Of a stretch of 64,000 nucleotides of DNA, positions 51,172-59,077 are shown piece after piece; positions within the stretch are counted from its first letter, which is position 1, and each line of letters starts with the position of its first letter. The notes under the pieces were generated by a model. It saw only the letters and a program-made list of their open reading frames with translations. It was not told the DNA's origin and did not search any database. Source of the DNA: Eubacteriales bacterium. Lineage in GTDB: Bacteria > Bacillota > Clostridia > Lachnospirales > Lachnospiraceae. The position numbers and the translations under genes were made by a program. Where the stretch lies: contig JAUNGM010000017.1 in NCBI GenBank assembly GCA_030524545.1, positions 31,383-95,382 of the forward strand, read 5' to 3'.

Positions 51172-52689
51172 ATGATTCCATTAAAGATAGATACATTACT
51201 CGCGGGACAAGTAGTAGAACAAGACCGAATTGAGTATAAAGAAGGTTGGAATCCGAATGATATTGTTCATACAATCTGTGCCTTTGCTAATGATTATAAT
51301 AATATGAATGGCGGCTATCTTGTAATCGGGGTACACGCAAATGATGGAGTCCCTGTCTTACCTCCAAAAGGATTGGCTGTTACAGAATTGGATTTTATAC
51401 AACAGAAGATATTTGAATATTGTAATCAGATCTCGCCGCGTTATATTCCGAGGATTGAGGTTGTCAATTACAAGAATTCTGGAATATATTTGATATATCT
51501 GTGGTGTACGGCCGGGGACAGTGGGCCGTATCAGTCACCTATAGATGTTTATTTAGAAAAGGGAAAGAAAATTGATAAAAGGATGCAATACTGGATTCGT
51601 CCAGCATCTTTGACAACGGTTGCAAAGAGAGATGAAATTGCAGAATTGTTTGATAAATTTAATTCAGTTCCATACGATGACCGTGTAAACAGAAGAGCAA
51701 CCATAAAAGATATCCGTCGTGGTTTTTTGGAAGATTTTCTTCATGATAGTAACAGCACATTGGTAAATGATATTAATACAAGTACAATGGAAGAACTGCT
51801 TGTTTCGTTAGAAGTTGCTGATGAAACCGATACAGAACTGGACATTCGTAATATTGGTGTTCTGATGTTTGCAGAAAGACCGGATAAATTGATTCCGGGT
51901 GCACAGATTGATTTGGTAAAATTTAATACAGAAGAAGCAGAAGGTTCCGATGATTTTATTGAAAAGACATTTTATGGACCAATTTGGAAACAAGTAAAAG
52001 ATGTATTAGATTATATGAAAACGAATGTGATTGAGGAAAAGGTTGTCAAGATACAAGGCCAGGCTGAAGCAGAGAGGTATTTCAACTATCCATATAATGC
52101 ATTGGAAGAGGCTGTGGTTAATGCAGTATTTCATAAATCTTACAGAGAGCCGGAACCAGTGGAGATAAGAATATATACAGATCGTATCATGATTATTAAT
52201 TATCCGGGACTGGCAAAATGGATTAATCTGGAAAAATTTTCGGCAGGTAAAGCAAGAGCCAGGAAATACAGGAATCGTAGAATTGGTGAACTGTTTAAAG
52301 AAATTGATCTATCGGAAAAGCAAGGAACCGGAATTACGAAAATACTTAGAGAATTGAAAAAAAATGGTTCTCCAGCACCAGAATTTGATATGGACGAAGA
52401 CAGAACTTATCTGGAAACAACAATTCATATTCGGGAGGGATTTGATTACAAAAGGATGCCCGAATCAATGCCCGAATCAATGTCCGAATTAATGTCCGAA
52501 TTGGATCAAGCACGTATGAAGGTGATATTGAAGTATTTGGATACAAACTCAGAGATTAGTAGTGTATTTGCTACAAAGCTGTTGGAGGTTCAGCCTAAAA
52601 CAGCTTCACGACTTTTGGCAAAGGCAGAAAAAATAGGCTTATTAGAGAGTCGTGGAAAAACAAGAAATAAAGTGTATCTGCTAAAATAG
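51172..52689 (+). CDS. AlbA_2/Schlafen-like ATP-binding transcriptional regulator
   Basis: The 505-residue protein has an N-terminal AlbA_2 (Schlafen AAA_4-type) domain (about 1-150), with EYKEGWN near residue 23 and NGGYLVIGVHAND near 50. A middle region follows, then a GHKL-like ATP-binding part (NALEEAVVNAVFHKSYRE near 310 and KQGTGITKILREL near 385), and a C-terminal winged-helix domain. This is the COG2865 layout. Four in-frame 12-bp repeats (52456-52503) encode MPES/MSEL units before the winged helix. Base composition is clearly more AT-rich than its neighbours, suggesting horizontal gain between two importer operons. GAAAGGTGG precedes the ATG. Relatives occur near phage-defence and stress genes; the role here is unknown. 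Confidence 0.82.
   Translation: MIPLKIDTLLAGQVVEQDRIEYKEGWNPNDIVHTICAFANDYNNMNGGYLVIGVHANDGVPVLPPKGLAVTELDFIQQKIFEYCNQISPRYIPRIEVVNYKNSGIYLIYLWCTAGDSGPYQSPIDVYLEKGKKIDKRMQYWIRPASLTTVAKRDEIAELFDKFNSVPYDDRVNRRATIKDIRRGFLEDFLHDSNSTLVNDINTSTMEELLVSLEVADETDTELDIRNIGVLMFAERPDKLIPGAQIDLVKFNTEEAEGSDDFIEKTFYGPIWKQVKDVLDYMKTNVIEEKVVKIQGQAEAERYFNYPYNALEEAVVNAVFHKSYREPEPVEIRIYTDRIMIINYPGLAKWINLEKFSAGKARARKYRNRRIGELFKEIDLSEKQGTGITKILRELKKNGSPAPEFDMDEDRTYLETTIHIREGFDYKRMPESMPESMSELMSELDQARMKVILKYLDTNSEISSVFATKLLEVQPKTASRLLAKAEKIGLLESRGKTRNKVYLLK
52456..52503 (+). repeat. Four in-frame 12-bp tandem repeats in the AlbA_2 gene
   Basis: Units ATGCCCGAATCA (twice) and ATGTCCGAATTR (twice) encode MPES-MPES-MSEL-MSEL just before the winged-helix domain. 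Copy change would alter the linker by four residues at a time. Confidence 0.85.
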
Positions 52690-52740
52690 CAGAATGAAAA
52701 TCTTGGTAGGATTAAAGTAAAATCAGGGAGCAAAGAGAAA

Positions 52741-53652
52741 ATGGTCGATTTAAAACAACTGCAGTATTTTGCGGCATGTGCCCGGACGGGCTCCATCAGT
52801 AAGGCGGCGGAGGTTCTGTATACGACACAGTCCAGTGTGAGCAAGGTCATTAAGGCGATGGAAACATCCATGAATGTAACGCTGTTTGAGAGGTATGCCA
52901 AGGGAATCCGCCTGACACGTGAGGGGGAGCATGTTTATAAGTATGCATGTCCTATTCTGGATCATCTGGAAAAGCTGCAGGCATTTGACAGGCAGGAGGA
53001 AAAAGAGGTGCTTTTGGTATCCTGTAACCCAAGCTCCTGGTTTGCGGATATGTTTGTGCAGTTTTATCAGAAGAATCAAAAGGAGAGCATTCATTATCAG
53101 GTTTATTCCGCAAGCAGCAGGGAGATTGTGGATCGGGTGCGGGAACGCAGCGATGATGTGGGATTTGTCTATGTGATGAAAAATCAATTGCCTGCATTTC
53201 AGTATTTTCTGGCAAGGAATTATCTGGAATTCACTGCCTTAAAAACGACGGATATTACCCTGTATCCAGGGGCGGGACATCCTTATTGGCAAGAGGAGGG
53301 CAGACAGATGACCCTGTCCGGCCTGAAACTGATCCAGCGCTTCCCGGATGAATTTTCACCGGACAATTACTGGGACATTTCAGACGAAAACGGCGATACC
53401 GCCGCTGATGCGGAGACAGTGATCACTACCAACAGCGATTATATAATGGAAAGGATTCTTCATGTAAGCGATCTGGTGAATATCAGCGGGGGCTATCTGG
53501 CAGAGGAACCCTGGAGAAAGGTAACCGGCGAGGTTCCTTTGTCAGGAAATGAAAACCAGGTTTTGTTCGGCTATGTAAAACGTCAGAATGAACCGCTCTC
53601 TGCATGGGCAGGGAAGTTTGTGGATTTTTTGAAGGAGAAGCTGGGAATATGA
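52741..53652 (+). CDS. LysR family transcriptional regulator
   Basis: The 303-residue protein has an N-terminal winged HTH (LQYFAACARTGSISKAAEVL, then TTQSSVSKVIKAME) and a LysR-type effector-binding domain that is rather divergent. GGGAG at 52726-52730 precedes the ATG. It lies directly upstream of the second importer operon and points the same way. Both importer promoters carry a T-N11-A dyad near -66, the usual place for LysR binding, so this protein is the likely regulator of both. A terminator hairpin follows its stop and overlaps the importer promoter. The effector is unknown. Confidence 0.88.
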   Translation: MVDLKQLQYFAACARTGSISKAAEVLYTTQSSVSKVIKAMETSMNVTLFERYAKGIRLTREGEHVYKYACPILDHLEKLQAFDRQEEKEVLLVSCNPSSWFADMFVQFYQKNQKESIHYQVYSASSREIVDRVRERSDDVGFVYVMKNQLPAFQYFLARNYLEFTALKTTDITLYPGAGHPYWQEEGRQMTLSGLKLIQRFPDEFSPDNYWDISDENGDTAADAETVITTNSDYIMERILHVSDLVNISGGYLAEEPWRKVTGEVPLSGNENQVLFGYVKRQNEPLSAWAGKFVDFLKEKLGI

Positions 53653-53706
53653 CTGACGGGCAGACAGTCTGTTCGGAAGTTTTGCATTAAGAGAATAGAG
53701 TAAAAG

Positions 53707-53785
53707 GAATGGATATCCATTCCGAAATAGAATGGCACTATAACCCCCAGGGCGGGTTGTGGTGCTTTTTTTCATTTGCTAAAAT
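53707..53785 (+). promoter_or_regulatory. LysR-type box and promoter of the second Opp operon
   Basis: CCATTC-N7-GAATGG (53717-53735) is a perfect dyad with a T-N11-A core (T53720, A53732) centred near -66. TTGTGG (53757-53762) and TAAAAT (53780-53785) are 17 bp apart. An 18-bp perfect palindrome (53706-53723) overlaps the dyad. CCCCC and GGG runs (53744-53756) abut the -35, as in the two related promoters. Confidence 0.6.
53735..53772 (+). terminator. Intrinsic terminator after the LysR gene
   Basis: A 12-bp stem with two G-T pairs (53735-53746 with 53754-53765) is followed by seven T residues. It overlaps the -35 box of the next promoter. Confidence 0.8.
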
Positions 53786-53865
53786 AAAAAAGATTTAAAA
53801 ACAAAGTGTGAACAAATTTGGAAAAAACTGTAAACCGATGAAGGGGAGGAACAAAGAGAACGCTT

Positions 53866-54810
53866 ATGGGAAAGTACATAATAAAACGATTATTACAGCT
53901 CATCCCGATACTGATCGGAATTACATTTCTATCTTTTGCCATGATGCGGCTGGCCGGCGGAGATGCGGTAACTTATATGTATGAAAATACCGGCACGGCG
54001 GTTTCACAGGAAATCATTGATGCGGCAAAAGCGGAATACGGGCTGGACAAGCCGTTTCTGGTTCAATATGCCAACTGGTTTGGAGGAATGCTGACAGGCG
54101 ATATGGGAGAAAGCTATGTTTCCCATAAAGATGTGTTTGAAACATTTGTTTCAAAGCTTCCTGCTACTTTGCTTCTGACACTGTCCTCTATTCTATTGAC
54201 TGTTGTCATTGCAATTCCCCTTGGAATCTTATCTGCTGTGAAGCATAACAAATGGGTGGATTATCTGATCCGTTTTCTGAGTTTTATGGGAAATTCCATG
54301 CCAAATTTTTTTGCGGCGCTTGTACTCATGTACTTCCTTTCCATAAGACTGAACTGGCTTCCGGTCATAACAACGGATAACACAGCAGTCAGCCTGATTC
54401 TTCCGACATTGACACTGGCGATTTCCATGGCTTCCAAATACACCAGGCAGGTAAGGGCTGCGGTTCTTGAGGAACTGAATAAGGACTATGTGGCCGGAGC
54501 AAGAGCCAGAGGTGTCCGTGGTAAGGTGATCATCTGGAAGAGCGTTATGAAGTCGTCTATGCTTACGATTATTACCCTGCTTGCATTATCTATCGGAAGC
54601 CTGCTCGGCGGTACGGCGATCGTAGAAAACATCTTTATGTGGGACGGCGTGGGAAAGATGGCAGTAGATGCCATTACCATGCGTGATTATCCTATCATTC
54701 AGGCCTATGTGGCATGGATGGCAATGATTTATGTAGTGGTGAATCTGGTAACGGATATCATCTACCATTATCTGGATCCCCGCGTACGCCTGGGAGGTAA
54801 TGGAGCATGA
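53866..54810 (+). CDS. ABC transporter permease, OppB/NikB type (second importer)
   Basis: The 314-residue protein has the typical start MGKYIIKRLLQLIPILIGIT, about six membrane helices and the conserved loop DYVAGARARGVRGKVIIWKS. The first extracytoplasmic region contains MRLAGGDAVTYMYENTG, as in OppB/DppB/NikB. A purine-rich GGGGAGGA lies upstream, though farther than usual. It overlaps the next permease by 4 bp. This operon has the order permease, permease, binding protein, ATPase, ATPase and needs no outside component. Confidence 0.9.
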   Translation: MGKYIIKRLLQLIPILIGITFLSFAMMRLAGGDAVTYMYENTGTAVSQEIIDAAKAEYGLDKPFLVQYANWFGGMLTGDMGESYVSHKDVFETFVSKLPATLLLTLSSILLTVVIAIPLGILSAVKHNKWVDYLIRFLSFMGNSMPNFFAALVLMYFLSIRLNWLPVITTDNTAVSLILPTLTLAISMASKYTRQVRAAVLEELNKDYVAGARARGVRGKVIIWKSVMKSSMLTIITLLALSIGSLLGGTAIVENIFMWDGVGKMAVDAITMRDYPIIQAYVAWMAMIYVVVNLVTDIIYHYLDPRVRLGGNGA

Positions 54811-55667
54811 GTGAAGAAAAAAAGATTACAGTCCGTGAACAGAAAATCAAAAAGAACCATATGAAAGCCAAACTGATATTTTTCCTTATACTCGCAGGAG
54901 CGCTTCTGCTGATTGCGGTCTTTGCCAAATATCTATGTCCTTATGATCCCTATGCACAGAACCTGATGGATGCACAGCTTCCGCCAAGCTCTGCACATCC
55001 TTTGGGTACGGACCGCTACGGACGTGATATGCTGTCCCGTGTCATTATTGGAAGTACCACGAGTATTTTTGCAACGCTTGTTCTGGTTGCGGTTATTACC
55101 GTAGTGGGAACTGCAATAGGGATCCTCTGCGGATGGTGCGGCGGAAAAATAGATACGGTTCTGATGCGTATTTCCGATCTGTTTCTGGCATTTCCGGGGC
55201 TGGTATTTGCTCTTGCGGTAGCCGGCGTCCTGGGAGGCGGCGTACAGAATGCGATCATTGCGTTGGGAGTGATAAGCTGGCCGAAGTTTGCGCGTTTGGC
55301 AAGAAGCCTGACTCTGACCGAGAAAGAAGCCCCTTATCTGATGGCTGCCAGGCTGTCAGGAAGCAGCATGCCGAAGCTTCTGTTGAAACATATTCTTCCG
55401 AATATTGCCGGGCCGATTCTGGTTACGTCCGTTCTGGATATCGGTACCATGATGATGGAGCTGGCCGGACTTTCCTTTCTGGGCCTTGGCGTAAAACCGC
55501 CGATGGCTGAGTGGGGAAGTATGATCAGCGACGGTCGGGTGATGCTTCAGACAGCACCGTGGATGGCTTTGGCACCCGGCGGAGCGATCTTTGTAACAGT
55601 TATGATCTTTAATCTGCTTGGTGATACGATCCGTGACTATATGGATCCGAAACAGAGGAATAAATAA
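54807..55667 (+). CDS. ABC transporter permease, OppC/NikC type (second importer)
   Basis: The 286-residue protein has a Lys-rich cytoplasmic N-terminus, one membrane helix, then HPLGTDRYGRDMLSRVIIGS near residue 65, the OppC/NikC hallmark. Further helices follow, with the ATPase contact loop APYLMAARLSGSSMPKLLLK. It starts in a 4-bp overlap with the preceding permease. A hairpin with GAGTCCGGCA arms follows it and may lower or separate expression from the binding protein gene. Confidence 0.9.
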   Translation: MSEEKKITVREQKIKKNHMKAKLIFFLILAGALLLIAVFAKYLCPYDPYAQNLMDAQLPPSSAHPLGTDRYGRDMLSRVIIGSTTSIFATLVLVAVITVVGTAIGILCGWCGGKIDTVLMRISDLFLAFPGLVFALAVAGVLGGGVQNAIIALGVISWPKFARLARSLTLTEKEAPYLMAARLSGSSMPKLLLKHILPNIAGPILVTSVLDIGTMMMELAGLSFLGLGVKPPMAEWGSMISDGRVMLQTAPWMALAPGGAIFVTVMIFNLLGDTIRDYMDPKQRNK

Positions 55668-55745
55668 TCAGGAAAGATATATTGAATACCAGAGTATGCA
55701 TAAGAATCCAATGACTCGGTGAAAATGCAGTTTATTAAGAATATG

Positions 55746-55796
55746 AGAGTCCGGCAGGCGTTTTTTCTGCAGGAAAATGTGATGCCGGACTCTTTA
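55746..55796 (+). terminator. Internal terminator-like hairpin before the binding protein gene
   Basis: GAGTCCGGCA (55746-55755) pairs perfectly with TGCCGGACTC (55783-55792), followed by TTTAT. The weak T-run suggests partial termination or mRNA processing. Confidence 0.65.
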
Positions 55797-55835
55797 TAGA
55801 TACATGATTATGATAAAGAAAGTTGAGGAATGAAC

Positions 55836-57389
55836 ATGAAGAAAAAAATTCTTACAGTCCTTTTGACATCAGCGCTGGTTGCTTCTATGGCCGCGGCACC
55901 TGTATTTGCCGATGGGGAAAAGGCATTCGTTTATGGAACTACCGGTTATGGCGTGGAAATGGGAGATGAAGGTTTGAATCCACATAATAACTATTCCGGA
56001 TGGAGTGCACTTCGTTACGGCGTTGGGGAAACACTGTTTAAGTATAATGACAATATGGAGATTGAACCGTGGCTGGCTACGGATTATGAGTTTGTAGATG
56101 ATAATACTGTTAAGATCACTCTCCGCGACGATGTTCAGTTTAGCAGCGGACGTACGATGGATGGAGAAGCTGTAAAAGAATGTCTGGACCATCTTCTTGC
56201 AGTGCACGACCGTGCTCCGAGCGACCTGAAGGTTGACCATATTGATGCTGACGGTATGACGATTACGATCTATACGACTGAACCATGCCCGGCAATCATC
56301 AATTATCTTGGTGATCCGTATGGAGCAATCATTGATATGGATTACGGTACGGACGGTGTGGAAGGTGATTCTGCCGGTACTGCTAATGTTGCAGGTACCG
56401 GCCCGTACATAGCTTCAAAGGTTACGGATACTCAGATTGATCTTGTAAAGAATGAGAATTACTGGGGCGGAGAAGTGAGCGTTGATAAAGTGGTTGTGAA
56501 GACCTTCAGTGATGCCAGTTCTCTGGCGGCTTCTCTGCAGACAGGTGATATTCAGGGGACATACGGGCTTTCCTATGACAGCTATGCATTGTTTGACGGA
56601 AATCCGGAGTATACCATTAATTCCTGTGCGACAAGCCGCTGCTTCTTTGGACAGTTTAACTATGATTCTGAGATCATGCAGGATGAGGCAGTGCGTAAGG
56701 CCATCTGTATGGGAATTGATAAAGAGGGATTTTGCACAGTTCTGATGCAAGGGAGGGGAATTCCGGCAAAAGCAGCATTCCCTGACAGCTTCAGTTATGG
56801 TAATGCAGCGGTAACTGCTCCGGATTATGATCCGGAAGGCGCTAAGGCCGTTCTGGAGGAAGCCGGATGGACAGATACAGACGGTGATGGATACGCAGAC
56901 AAAGACGGACAGAAGCTGACCGTACGCTGGCTGACTTATCCGGGACGTCTGGAACAGCCGAAGCTGGCAGAATATGCCCAGGCAACTCTGAAGGAAATCG
57001 GAATTGACGTAGATGTAAACTGCACACAGGATCATTTAAGCATCCTTGAGACTGGAGATTATGATGTATATGTAAGCTCTCTTACCACTGCGCCGACCGG
57101 CGATCCGGAATATTTCTTTACCACATGCGCGCTGGAGAGCTCAGCAAAGAACCGTTCCAATCATAAGATTGAGGAAGTGGAAACCCTGTACGAGCAGCTC
57201 CACCAGGAATTTGACGCTGCAAAAAGAGGTGAGCTTGCCATCCGGATGCAGCAGGCTATGCTGGATGAAAGCGCAATCTTTTTTGTATCTCATCTGAACA
57301 TGGGTATTGTTACAAGCTCTAATGTAACCGGTATGGCTGCACATCCGTGTGATTATTATGAAATTACTGCAGATCTGAATGTAGAATAA
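55836..57389 (+). CDS. Opp/Nik-type ABC transporter substrate-binding protein (second importer)
   Basis: The 517-residue family 5 binding protein has a signal peptide ending APVFA-DG (signal peptidase I) and no lipobox cysteine. Family features are LATDYEFVDDNTVKITLRDD near residue 72, the AGTGPYIASKV segment near 188 and DEAVRKAICMGIDKEGF near 287. A DTDGDGYADKDG loop near residue 347 looks like a calcium-binding loop, as in many family 5 proteins. GAGGA fits the ATG at 55836 better than the ATG at 55830, which directly abuts it. The ligand is unknown; a peptide or metal complex is typical for the family. Confidence 0.88.
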   Translation: MKKKILTVLLTSALVASMAAAPVFADGEKAFVYGTTGYGVEMGDEGLNPHNNYSGWSALRYGVGETLFKYNDNMEIEPWLATDYEFVDDNTVKITLRDDVQFSSGRTMDGEAVKECLDHLLAVHDRAPSDLKVDHIDADGMTITIYTTEPCPAIINYLGDPYGAIIDMDYGTDGVEGDSAGTANVAGTGPYIASKVTDTQIDLVKNENYWGGEVSVDKVVVKTFSDASSLAASLQTGDIQGTYGLSYDSYALFDGNPEYTINSCATSRCFFGQFNYDSEIMQDEAVRKAICMGIDKEGFCTVLMQGRGIPAKAAFPDSFSYGNAAVTAPDYDPEGAKAVLEEAGWTDTDGDGYADKDGQKLTVRWLTYPGRLEQPKLAEYAQATLKEIGIDVDVNCTQDHLSILETGDYDVYVSSLTTAPTGDPEYFFTTCALESSAKNRSNHKIEEVETLYEQLHQEFDAAKRGELAIRMQQAMLDESAIFFVSHLNMGIVTSSNVTGMAAHPCDYYEITADLNVE

Positions 57390-57406
57390 CGAGGAGACTG
57401 CTTATT

Positions 57407-58189
57407 ATGGAACCATTGCTGCGGGTAGAACATGTTACTATTTGTTATAACGGAAAGCCTGTTGTCCGGGATATCAGCTTTAACCTGAATCCGGGGGAAA
57501 TCCTGGGTGTGGTTGGTGAATCCGGCAGCGGTAAAAGCACCATCATTAAGGCCATCATGGGCCTCCTGGGCGGAGGAGGCATGGTAACGAGGGGCGACAT
57601 TTACTATAAAGGCCAGAATGTGGTGGATATGCCGCAAAAGGAGCAGCGCAGGCTTCTGGGACCGGAAATCGGGATGGTATTCCAGGACTGCAAAGCCGCC
57701 CTGTGTCCTATCCGCACCATTGGAGCCCAGATTTACGAGAGTCTGTTGGAACACGAAAGTATTACAAAAGAGAAAGCTTATGAGCGTGCCTGGGTTTTGA
57801 TGAAAAAAATAGGCCTGGATGATTATAAGCGGGTATTGGACAGCTATCCTTTTGAATTGTCCGGCGGTATGAACCAGCGTGTGGGAATCTGTGCCGCCAT
57901 GATGATGAAGCCGTCTCTGCTTCTGGCAGATGAACCGACCAGTGCTTTGGATGTGACCGTGCAGAAGCAGGTGCTGGAAGAGATGAAGCTGCTGCGTAAG
58001 GATTACGGAACGGCCATGATACTTGTCACCCATAATATTGGTGTTGTGGGGGCAATGGCTGATCAGGTTCTGGTGCTGCAGAATGGCAATATGATGGATT
58101 ACGGCCCCGCAGATCGTGTGCTGAACCACTCGGAAGATGCTTATACCCAAAATCTGATGAATTCTGTGCTGCATTTACGGAGGGATTGA
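57407..58189 (+). CDS. ABC transporter ATPase, OppD/NikD type (second importer)
   Basis: The 260-residue ATPase has Walker A GESGSGKST near residue 36, signature LSGGM and Walker B LLLADEPTSALD. It lacks the C-terminal oligopeptide extension of longer OppD proteins, so it resembles NikD-type subunits of about 250 residues. CGAGGAG precedes the ATG. The next ATPase starts 1 bp after its stop, and the two probably form the heterodimeric motor. Confidence 0.88.
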   Translation: MEPLLRVEHVTICYNGKPVVRDISFNLNPGEILGVVGESGSGKSTIIKAIMGLLGGGGMVTRGDIYYKGQNVVDMPQKEQRRLLGPEIGMVFQDCKAALCPIRTIGAQIYESLLEHESITKEKAYERAWVLMKKIGLDDYKRVLDSYPFELSGGMNQRVGICAAMMMKPSLLLADEPTSALDVTVQKQVLEEMKLLRKDYGTAMILVTHNIGVVGAMADQVLVLQNGNMMDYGPADRVLNHSEDAYTQNLMNSVLHLRRD

Positions 58190-58190
58190 T

Positions 58191-58949
58191 ATGTCTGATA
58201 CAATATTGCAAGTAGAACATTTAAAAAAAGTATTTATCACCGGAAAGAAAACATTTACCGCAGTAGATGACGTAAGCTTTACCGTAGAACGGGGCGAGTG
58301 CCTTGGAATCGTAGGCGAATCAGGTTCCGGAAAAAGTACCATTGCAAAAATGATCACCCGCCTTCTGGAGACTACGGAGGGCAAGGTAGTGCTGCTTGGA
58401 GAAGATATCACCCATGCCAGAGGCAAGGAATTGCGCAAGGCTTATCAGAAGATCCAAATGGTTTTCCAGATGCCTGTGGAATCCTTTGATCCTCGCTGTA
58501 CCCTTGGGGACGGCATTGGGGAAAGTCTGAGAAATATAGGTATGAGTAAAAAGAAAGCCAGAAAAAAGGTGGAAGAGCTGCTTATTACCTGTGGACTGAC
58601 ATCGGAATTTGCAGACCGCTATCCTCATGAGGTCAGCGGAGGACAGTGCCAGAGGGCCGCAATTGCCAGGGCTCTGGCTGTAGACCCGGCGCTGCTGATC
58701 TGCGACGAGGCTACCAGTGCTTTGGATGTAACTGTACAGAAGCAGATACTGGAGCTTTTGAAGGAATTAAAAGAGAAGAAGAAGCTTTCGTTTCTGCTGA
58801 TCTGTCATGATCTTGCCCTCGTCCAGGCCTTCTGTGATAAGGTGTTGGTACTGCATAATGGAAAGGCAGTAGAGACGGGGACAACGGATGAGATTATCAA
58901 CTGTCCGAAAACAGAGTATACGAAGAAGCTGATTGATGCAGTATTATAA
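58191..58949 (+). CDS. ABC transporter ATPase, OppF/NikE type (second importer)
   Basis: The 252-residue ATPase has Walker A GESGSGKST near residue 43, signature VSGGQ, Walker B LLICDEATSALD and the switch His in LICHDLAL. Its length fits NikE-type subunits without the oligo extension. GGAGGGA lies inside the end of the preceding gene. It ends the operon; the nitronate monooxygenase-like gene that follows has its own promoter. Confidence 0.88.
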   Translation: MSDTILQVEHLKKVFITGKKTFTAVDDVSFTVERGECLGIVGESGSGKSTIAKMITRLLETTEGKVVLLGEDITHARGKELRKAYQKIQMVFQMPVESFDPRCTLGDGIGESLRNIGMSKKKARKKVEELLITCGLTSEFADRYPHEVSGGQCQRAAIARALAVDPALLICDEATSALDVTVQKQILELLKELKEKKKLSFLLICHDLALVQAFCDKVLVLHNGKAVETGTTDEIINCPKTEYTKKLIDAVL

Positions 58950-58990
58950 ATAGATGGTATTTCTGTGAAGCTGTTTATCTCTGCTATATC

Positions 58991-59045
58991 TTGACTTTAT
59001 AACAGGAATAGTGTATTTTTATATAAAAATACTTTGATTATCAAA
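58991..59045 (+). promoter_or_regulatory. Promoter with palindromes, including a FabT-like box
   Basis: TTGACT (58991-58996) and TATTTT (59014-59019) are 17 bp apart. A perfect 20-bp palindrome lies at 59013-59032. TTTGATTATCAAA (59033-59045) matches the core of the FabT operator known from streptococcal fatty-acid genes. Confidence 0.5.
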
Positions 59046-59077
59046 ATATTTTAATATAAAAATAGAGGAGATTTCTT

